Shown here: piece by piece, positions 33,901 to 38,473 of the stretch
Numbering within the stretch: the first letter of the stretch is position 1
How the letters are laid out: every line of letters begins with the position of its first letter
NCBI GenBank assembly: GCA_903900265.1
Contig: CAIUMM010000092.1
Span: 1-38,473 of the forward strand
Reading direction: 5' to 3'
DNA from: an uncultured Pseudomonadota bacterium
GTDB lineage: Bacteria; Myxococcota_A; UBA796; SXON01
Length of the DNA: 38,473 nt
Program-made: the position numbers and the translations under genes
The notes under the pieces: model-generated
What the model was told of the DNA's origin: nothing
Databases searched by the model: none
Seen by the model: only the letters and a program-made list of their open reading frames with translations

Positions 33901-34422
33901 CTGACGCACGAGCCAGCGAATCAGCGTGGAGACCCCCGCCCCCGCGTCTCCGGACACCGACGAGGAGCGTGATGTGGCCTTGTGGAGCCTCGCGAGCAGT
34001 CCGGGGGCGTCGAGCCTATCCGTGGGGCCGAAGACCGGCGGGAGTACGAAGCCGTCGTCGAAGTGCACCGGACCGAGGTCTTCGAACCCAGAGAGCCAGA
34101 GGAAGTCATCGTCGATGCGGTCGACGCGGAGCACGGTGCGTAGGTCGGTGTGCAGGTCTTCTGCGGTGCAGCCGCAAGCTGCGGCGAGCGCTACCAAGCG
34201 AGACTGCGTTTCGAAGAAGTAGGTCAGCCCTCGCTTCTCGCCTCGGCGAAAGTCCCCGATGTAGCCGGAGACGTTCTTATGGTAGTCCTTGCCTCCTCGA
34301 TTTCCGGCAGGGTCGAGGTCCATCTCCTTTGCCAGCGCGAAGTTGTTGCGTTGCTGGAATCTGCGTTCGACGAGTGCTTCCCAATCGCGGCGTTGGGCAT
34401 CGGTGAGCTGGTAGCGGGACAT
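30916..34422 (-). CDS. Large HTH protein with degenerate P-loop (STAND-like), divergent from viperin
   Basis: 1168 residues. The first ~100 residues look like a helix-turn-helix DNA-binding domain (LTDAQRRDWEALVERR, NNFALAKEMDL, NVSGYIGDFRRGEKRGL). At 158-166 is GDAGAGVST, a Walker-A-like loop in which the essential Lys is replaced by Val. The context (SSSVSGDAGAG then STLIRWLVR) is that of NACHT/STAND ATPases, but no clear Walker B follows. The remainder (about 250-1168) appears to be an alpha-helical solenoid. The ATG at 34422 follows GGAGGT and is preferred over a start 75 bases upstream. Its promoter region holds paired palindromes shared with the viperin gene, so it may be both sensor and regulator of that gene. 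The family is not firmly identified. Confidence 0.6.
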   Translation of the reverse strand: MSRYQLTDAQRRDWEALVERRFQQRNNFALAKEMDLDPAGNRGGKDYHKNVSGYIGDFRRGEKRGLTYFFETQSRLVALAAACGCTAEDLHTDLRTVLRVDRIDDDFLWLSGFEDLGPVHFDDGFVLPPVFGPTDRLDAPGLLARLHKATSRSSSVSGDAGAGVSTLIRWLVRQSVGEGWRPARWEGELPSGRAIVLAADPDDGLDDLQRRGGGGFAAKRTLQEWLQEGQHRLVRANSGGLWIGPVDLPWLKAFGSRVQQRAGKRLKFGSLNDHVLAEIAEARVGPEEAGLRIRDRMDAVGATRNPPSSLKRLEAAARRRLHARDESDAGLAAFTAWFPDFTLETLRDPENDPVALINGSVLVEAGRLLTHTQRLPPELDLLRACLPILTGEASLAALRGSGLLAEAAGKSRVRLLGYAAPALAERVRDDATILRRCLVERHRSLLRAVAATPTGPAAIVTALDRLDAPSLMLATAMPDADWLRGLVWTERLVARVLAIAELTGIGQNLREALRKLDKVLDDDAQLFDPLNPKVQEERKRRLASADSPLRVPLAEAQLPSLDIMAVCWREVGVELGISVPDPTPARMQQARALHLARREDLVDPSVWDSLPHPLGFPPCWFEVARHDLEVAKVALNPKPERPSTQGNDRRKIGSKDLLADASVAAALIPWLSRSALEYLGKKDPNDWIKVSAQLRPLASVRRDPAIAEALRQAVRDWETIACSEDEPRDIEDLNQAIEGLVSLLRAMPQSHRVAWLRTPGGHVGPLWREAVEAGVPDQDLLALWQGTLDGSVRWPAPWSVSAGGEHVGKTVEHARELLFPMLLAHVDVAALEGAGVLPARPQDLAPQDFAKAAKTPNTRTWIWSKLEGIDDEEPFWRLLEDKASGNSHFDLLEGMPSKGKPGELHRLLAHGWLLSNETRESIRTFRKLDRTGIVDVLTRLPSATLSAAKWELLVRAALLSQVPTNILWHALASPPLKDLPMSYAGKKPGGWGPRHTIATLILMLQQDDPMRVRTWLLQTAGALDEREYADIWRDSDLSAAELRKLLSTRTGETIGEGLVPALLRKDADAIGPLLNDPRTREATLHALTTDPDLRVELRSALATAGSAPEADTLKRLLGSEGVEPFSLLDEASANWSIDERRTLWRRVAGCAREDDQRRAWKRLVALGG

Positions 34423-34465
34423 GGCGACCTCCAGATCCAAGGCTAACCTTAGGCCGAATCCAGAT

Positions 34466-34526
34466 TCCGTACGGACTCCGTATCGATTGTGTCTCATGCT
34501 CAGATTGTACGGACTCCGTACGGAGT
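34466..34526. promoter_or_regulatory. Pair of mirror-image palindromic operator-like sites
   Basis: TCCGTACGGACTCCGTA (34466-34482) and TACGGACTCCGTACGGA (34508-34524) are reverse complements of each other except at the centre. Each includes the 13-bp palindrome TACGGACTCCGTA, centred 38 bp apart and preceded by CAGATT in both copies. ACTCCGTACGGAGT (34513-34526) is a perfect 14-bp palindrome. The sites occupy the 152-bp gap between the HTH/STAND-like gene and the viperin gene and probably control both. Confidence 0.7.
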
Positions 34527-34574
34527 GTGTAGGTGGTCGACGGGAGACATTGCGAGGGCCTTCTGGAGCACCTC

Positions 34575-35402
34575 ATGATCATCCCCGCCATCAACTTTCA
34601 CCTTCTCAAGGCGTGTAATGCACGCTGCCACTTCTGTTTCGCGACCTTTCGCGATGTCGAAGGGCAAATCTCAGCCGACGATGCCCTTCGCCTCCTGGAC
34701 GCGCTCCGCGCGGCTGGAGCGGAAAAGCTGAACTTCGCTGGAGGTGAACCGACATTGCACAGGCATCTCGGCCGTCTGGTCGCGCACGCCAAGTCGGTCG
34801 GACTCGTCACCAGCGTGGTGACCAATGGCTTTCGCCTCGACCCCTTGCTCGACGCCCATGCTGCGGACCTCGATTGGGTGGGGTTGTCTGTCGACTCGGC
34901 CGATGCGCGCGTCGAGGTTGCGCTCGGGCGCGGCGATCAGGATTACGTCCGACGCTCGCTCGTACTCGCCGACCGATGCCGGAGCCTGGGCGTCCGAGTG
35001 AAGCTCAACACCGTCGTGACCGCGCTCAACTGCGAGGAGGACATGAGCGCGTTCGTGCGTCGCTTTCAGCCCGAACGTTGGAAGGTGTTCCAGGTGCTGC
35101 CGATCGCTGGCCAGAACGACGGTAAGGTCGAACCGCTGTTGATTGACGCCGCGGCGTTCCGCGCGTTCCTCGAACGCCATGCGCCCTTGGCCGCAGAGGG
35201 GCTGGCGCCGATCGCCGAGGCAAACGACGACATGCGGGGATCGTACGTGATGGTCGACCCCCTCGGACGCTTCTTTGGCAACGCCACCGGGCGGCACATC
35301 TACAGCGCGCCCATCCTCGAGGTCGGCGTAGAGGCCGCGCTCGCTCAGGTCGGGGTCTCCACCGCCAAGTTCGAAGCGCGCGGCGGGCGCTACGCATGGT
35401 AG
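34575..35402 (+). CDS. Prokaryotic viperin (pVip), radical SAM antiviral enzyme
   Basis: 275 residues. The radical SAM cluster motif is CNARCHFC (C14, C18, C21), followed by the SAM-binding LNFAGGEPTL (GGEP at 56-59). The remainder tracks viperin rather than general MoaA-type enzymes: GLSVDSAD then GRGDQD, VKLNTVVTALNCEEDM, FQPERWKVFQVLPI, the NDDMRGSYVMVDPLGRF block and the terminal GGRYAW. Viperins convert a nucleoside triphosphate to its 3'-deoxy-3',4'-didehydro form, which terminates viral RNA synthesis; the base used here cannot be read from sequence. The ATG at 34575 has GGAG six bases upstream. No nucleotide kinase lies beside it. The paired palindromes upstream suggest induced expression. 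Confidence 0.92.
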   Translation: MIIPAINFHLLKACNARCHFCFATFRDVEGQISADDALRLLDALRAAGAEKLNFAGGEPTLHRHLGRLVAHAKSVGLVTSVVTNGFRLDPLLDAHAADLDWVGLSVDSADARVEVALGRGDQDYVRRSLVLADRCRSLGVRVKLNTVVTALNCEEDMSAFVRRFQPERWKVFQVLPIAGQNDGKVEPLLIDAAAFRAFLERHAPLAAEGLAPIAEANDDMRGSYVMVDPLGRFFGNATGRHIYSAPILEVGVEAALAQVGVSTAKFEARGGRYAW

Positions 35403-35647
35403 CCGTCGCGGCTATCCGCCACATTTCGCCCTTTAGCATTGCACTACTGCGGGACGAGCATCGGTCCGATTCGGGCTCGCCTGCAGATTTCTCGGGTGGT
35501 CTGCCGTCAGGCTCGGCTTTCCGTGTCCGGTCGGCGTCCGCAGCGGCGTCCATTCTGTTGGCAGGGTCTCGGGCTCCGTCCCCGGCTTCCTTCGCATCTT
35601 GGCTTCCATCGCATGTCCACCGCAAAAGTAACTGGAGAACGTCTACT
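35403..35647. other. Intergenic region after viperin
   Basis: 245 bp without a convincing gene, tRNA or terminator hairpin. Open frames pass through it but look like arginine/proline-rich shadow translation. It probably carries the promoter of the DUF4258 gene, but no clear hexamers were found. Confidence 0.4.
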
Positions 35648-35965
35648 ATGCACGCAGTCGCTACGCACGCAGTCGCTACGCACAAGCCCTTCCCCTGCCT
35701 CACGGGCCACGCCCGTCAGCGCCTTCGCCAGCGCGCGATCCGCCTCACCGCTGTGGAAGCGGTGATTGACTTCGGGCAAAGGCGCTTGGTCCGCGGAGCG
35801 GAGATCTACATGATCGGCTGGCGAGACGTCCGGTACTACCGAGAGTGTGGTTTGGATCTTTCCCGCTTCGAAGGCATCGAGGTGGTCTGTTCCCACGATG
35901 GCGCGGTGCTGACGGTCTACCGAAACGAAAACAAGAAAGCCCTGCGCAATCGCGGGGAGGAGTGA
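35648..35965 (+). CDS. DUF4258 family protein
   Basis: 105 residues. LTGHARQRLRQRAIRLTAVEAVIDFG is the N-terminal DUF4258 signature (a His-Ala-Arg segment then RMxxRxI-like). The pattern ends with GIEVVCSHDGAVLTVYRNENKK, the usual closing strand. DUF4258 proteins are small, commonly linked to toxin-antitoxin or mobile loci, and their activity is not established. The ATG at 35648 is chosen because the upstream extension looks non-coding; GGAG lies about ten bases before it. A 15-bp tandem repeat immediately after the start codon adds HAVAT twice. The stop lies two bases before the helicase start. Confidence 0.75.
   Translation: MHAVATHAVATHKPFPCLTGHARQRLRQRAIRLTAVEAVIDFGQRRLVRGAEIYMIGWRDVRYYRECGLDLSRFEGIEVVCSHDGAVLTVYRNENKKALRNRGEE
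35651..35680 (+). repeat. Two tandem 15-bp repeats at the DUF4258 start
   Basis: CACGCAGTCGCTACG occurs twice directly after the ATG, encoding HAVAT-HAVAT in frame. Duplication this close to the start could affect translation initiation. Confidence 0.9.
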
Positions 35966-35967
35966 TC

Positions 35968-37968
35968 ATGTTTGACTTCGACATCCCTTCTGCCGATCTG
36001 GCAAATACCGTCCCGCCGGACGCCCTCGAACCGACGGGACCCCGCGGGGAACCCGTCCCGCCGAGGCCCCGTGGGATCCTCCCGTCCATCCAGCGCAGCC
36101 TAAACGCCAAGATCGAACGACTCCTTCGCCGGCCGATCATCGCGCGTGTCGAGCTGCGCTCCGAGGAGCAGAACGAATGGCTCGAGGACGGCGATGACCA
36201 AAGCGACTCGGTCGAAACCGATGAAGAAGGCGCAGAAGGCGCAGAAGGCGAGGAAGGCATCCCCGAGATGTTTCGGGTGATCGAGGAGGCTGCTCGGTCG
36301 TCTGTTCCGAATGGTGGCCGGGTTCGTCGGGACAGCCCTTGGCGTGAGGATCCGCAGGATGGAACCTGCCGGGTCAGCATCGCGATCGACTACGCCGATC
36401 TCTGGCGGGGCGCGGAGAAGGAGATCCTCGAGGCGGTGAACAGCACGATCGAGAACCACGTCACCTTCTTGACTGAGGAGCAGCATCTGCTCCTGCGCCG
36501 CTCCCCCCGCGAGTTCATGCAGCTTGAACCTAAACCAGAGACCGCAGAGCTGATCGCCTTCCGCGCGCCGTTCATCGGAGGCAGCGAGCGCGTGGTGGAG
36601 CTGACCGTCGCGGTGGCTCCGGAGGCGCGTGCGGCGGTGCGCTACATCGCGATCGTTCCCAACCTCGTGCCGTTGGAACGCCAGCTTGCGGGGGTGAACG
36701 CTGTGGATTCCGCGGGCGACGACGGGCCACTGGCGCCGTTGCGCGCCCTGCTCGGGTTGAACGATGGTTTGGGTCTGGCGACCGCCGATGCCCCCGCCGG
36801 TACCGAGCATGGCGCGTTCAAGGGCTTAGATGCGTCGCAGGCGGAGTGCGTCCGGAAGGCGCTGGAAACGCCCCACTTCGCGGTGATCAAAGGCCCGCCT
36901 GGGTCCGGCAAGACCACGGTGATCTCGACGATCATCCGGCAGGCGCTCGAACGGGGCCAGCGAGTATTGGTCGTGTCGCCCACGCACGTGGCCGTTGACA
37001 ACGTGGTCGAGAAGCTTGCTCCGAAGCCGGATCAACGGGATCCCGACGATCTGGAACGGCGGAGCCTGCCGGTACGGTACGCGGCGAAAGCGGGGAAACT
37101 CTCGGAGACGGCTGGTTCCTACTGGGTCGGGCCCAAGAAGCAGCGGCGGGGGGCCATCGTTGCACAGCGCGTCGAAAGCCGGCTCAGGAGCACGCTGCCT
37201 TTTGCCGATGCACTGTACCAACGGCTTGATGTCAAACTCCCGGGTCACGCGCCGATCTCGGCTGCGGTCACTTCGGTCCAGAACGTCATCTGCGGCACGC
37301 CGATCGGAATTCTTTCGTACGGCCCGGTCAAGGACGCGATTCCTGCCAGCTTCGACCTGCTCATTGTGGACGAAGTCTCCAAGATGACGCTGCCGGAATT
37401 CCTTGCCATCGGTGTAAAGGCTCGGCGTTGGGTGCTCGTCGGCGACCCGGAGCAGCTGCCGCCCTACAACAACGCAGAGGAGAATGGCGAGACGCTCGAT
37501 GATGTTGTGCCTCCGATCCTCGAACTTGCCTGCTCTGTCGGTGCGATCCTGGAGCATCTGAGACCAGGTATCCGGGAGAACCAACGTCTTGTTATCGTTT
37601 CGTCGAACCCGGACCGGGCCGCAGATTGCATCTGCGCGCATCTCGACGCGGTGAACCTGACGTCGGGATCCATCTCGATTCTATCGGAATGGGACGAGGA
37701 CCCAATCGTGATCTGCGCGCCCGAGGACGTAGACGCCGCCATTCGCTGCGTCTCGCCGGTCAGAGGCCGCGATCGCACCCACAACCCCGATTACGCTGGC
37801 ACCGTGCCGATCCTCGTTGAGCGTGGGCTTCGGGTGTCGCGCCCGGCGGTGGGCAGCGGGACGCGCTTCGTGGAGGCGAAGGATCGCTCGCAGGCAAGGG
37901 TCTATGAAACGGCCTTCAACGTCTACCACGCCCAGCCGTGGTCAGTCCGAACGGGTCATACCAACTGA
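35968..37968 (+). CDS. SF1 helicase (Upf1/Dna2-like AAA_11 type), probably 3'-truncated
   Basis: 666 residues. Walker A is GPPGSGKTT (309-317), motif Ia VVSPTHVAVDNVV, Walker B LLIVDEVSK (D468), and motif III WVLVGDPEQLPP. This is the N-terminal (1A) half of Upf1/Dna2/IGHMBP2-like helicases. About 175 residues follow motif III, with no recognisable motif V (QG-E) or VI (VALTRA-type) of the second RecA fold. The stop at 37968 lies six bases before the stop codon of the opposing IS630 transposase. The simplest inference is that the insertion removed the C-terminus. An acidic Gly-Ala-Glu repeat lies near residue 90. The ATG at 35968 has GGGGAGGAG upstream, two bases after the DUF4258 stop. Confidence 0.75.
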   Translation: MFDFDIPSADLANTVPPDALEPTGPRGEPVPPRPRGILPSIQRSLNAKIERLLRRPIIARVELRSEEQNEWLEDGDDQSDSVETDEEGAEGAEGEEGIPEMFRVIEEAARSSVPNGGRVRRDSPWREDPQDGTCRVSIAIDYADLWRGAEKEILEAVNSTIENHVTFLTEEQHLLLRRSPREFMQLEPKPETAELIAFRAPFIGGSERVVELTVAVAPEARAAVRYIAIVPNLVPLERQLAGVNAVDSAGDDGPLAPLRALLGLNDGLGLATADAPAGTEHGAFKGLDASQAECVRKALETPHFAVIKGPPGSGKTTVISTIIRQALERGQRVLVVSPTHVAVDNVVEKLAPKPDQRDPDDLERRSLPVRYAAKAGKLSETAGSYWVGPKKQRRGAIVAQRVESRLRSTLPFADALYQRLDVKLPGHAPISAAVTSVQNVICGTPIGILSYGPVKDAIPASFDLLIVDEVSKMTLPEFLAIGVKARRWVLVGDPEQLPPYNNAEENGETLDDVVPPILELACSVGAILEHLRPGIRENQRLVIVSSNPDRAADCICAHLDAVNLTSGSISILSEWDEDPIVICAPEDVDAAIRCVSPVRGRDRTHNPDYAGTVPILVERGLRVSRPAVGSGTRFVEAKDRSQARVYETAFNVYHAQPWSVRTGHTN

Positions 37969-37974
37969 GCGTGA

Positions 37975-38473
37975 TTACCCCTCGCAAAGGTGTTCCGTTG
38001 GCCACCAGTGGTACTTGGTCAGCGCTCGGACTTGGTCGCGGTTGTTTTCCATGTGGTCGCACCGCGACTCGATCACCTTCATGAGCTCCGCGAGGGTCCG
38101 GAAGGTTCGGTTCGCGACGCCCTCGTTGATGATCGGCCAGAGTCGTTCAGCGGGCTGTAGCTCCGGGGAGTAGGCCGGAAGTTTCGCGAGGTGCACGCCC
38201 TCGGGGACAACGAGGCCACGAGCGGTGTGCCAACCCGCGCCGTCGAGTACGACAACCGCCCTGCGTTTCGGACCCAGTCCAGCGGCCTCTGCGAAGTCCC
38301 GAAGCACTGCGCTCATGATCGCGGATGAAACGGTTGAACCTATGAAGTTGACGGTCTCGCCCGAGCTGGGTCGGACGAAGGAGAAAAGGTAAGCCCACTC
38401 GTAGCGGCGACGCGAGGACGCCACAGGGCGCTGGCCCTTCTTCGCCCAAACTCGGCGGTAGCTCGGGATCAGC
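37975..38473 (-). CDS. IS630-family transposase (partial, runs off window)
   Basis: 166 codons in the window; the N-terminus lies beyond the right edge. The second catalytic Asp is in VVLDGAGWHTA and the Glu in LPAYSPELQPAERLWP, both classical IS630/Tc1-mariner motifs. The first Asp should lie just outside, before LIPSYRRVWAKKGQRP. The stop is only six bases from the helicase stop, so the insertion boundary must be close to 37950-37975. The same C-terminal motif is present in the remnant at 9591-9749, but the two differ in sequence, so they are not copies of one recent event. Confidence 0.88.
   Translation of the reverse strand, partial: LIPSYRRVWAKKGQRPVASSRRRYEWAYLFSFVRPSSGETVNFIGSTVSSAIMSAVLRDFAEAAGLGPKRRAVVVLDGAGWHTARGLVVPEGVHLAKLPAYSPELQPAERLWPIINEGVANRTFRTLAELMKVIESRCDHMENNRDQVRALTKYHWWPTEHLCEG

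Noticed and set aside
1..38473. CRISPR arrays, tRNA or rRNA genes, retron or reverse transcriptase, BREX or DISARM core genes
   Set aside because: None of their diagnostic repeats or motifs were seen on reading through the window.

Overview
The window is high-GC, densely packed DNA with tightly coupled operons. It holds no rRNA, tRNA or recognisable housekeeping genes. One gene encodes a probable lipoprotein, which suggests a Gram-negative host, perhaps a Myxococcota/deltaproteobacterial-type genome, but nothing in the window fixes the taxon. It reads as an accessory or defence island with transposase genes at both edges: an IS4-like DDE transposase at 3-2000 and an IS630-type transposase running off the right edge. 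An IS630 remnant and a small inverted-repeat element lie inside.

Left part (2-9.6 kb): a decayed carboxypeptidase-regulatory-like gene, a secreted HEXXH protein, an unknown gene on the minus strand, then a translationally coupled pair on the plus strand. The pair is a MoxR-type AAA+ ATPase with a very long N-terminal region (4642-7152) and a von Willebrand A protein that also carries an HEXGH motif (7149-8984). A small histidine phosphatase follows.

Centre (9.6-22.6 kb): a type IV McrB/McrC restriction pair (plus strand) meets, tail to tail, a minus-strand operon that starts at 22573. Its order is unknown protein, SWIM zinc finger, MoxR ATPase, VWA/DUF2201 metallopeptidase-like protein, AddB-like Fe-S nuclease, AddA-like helicase-nuclease. 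Four of its five junctions are overlaps or gaps of at most 19 bp. The fifth (VWA to AddB) is 60 bp. A regulatory ATPase/VWA module therefore appears to be linked to a DNA-degrading helicase-nuclease.

Right-centre (22.7-28.7 kb): divergent from that operon, behind phased direct repeats, is a gene for an unknown domain fused to a helix-turn-helix. A four-gene operon with its own promoter follows: a DUF3800 protein, a possible sigma-factor-like protein, an unknown protein, and an ATPase-free Lon-type (S16) protease with a helical C-terminus. The order sigma-like, unknown, Lon protease recalls the CalpS/CalpT/CalpL logic of type III CRISPR signalling, but no CRISPR or SAVED domain is visible. This is the best candidate for an undescribed system.

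Right part (28.7-38.5 kb): a histone-deacetylase-family amidohydrolase, a small GIY-YIG-like protein, and a lipoprotein with the same HEXXH motif as the left-hand secreted protein. Next comes a 1168-residue HTH protein with a degenerate P-loop. Divergent from it is a prokaryotic viperin (radical SAM, 34575-35402). Two mirror-image palindromic sites lie between them and probably control one or both genes. A DUF4258 protein and an SF1 helicase follow. The helicase lacks its C-terminal motifs and stops just beside the IS630 copy.
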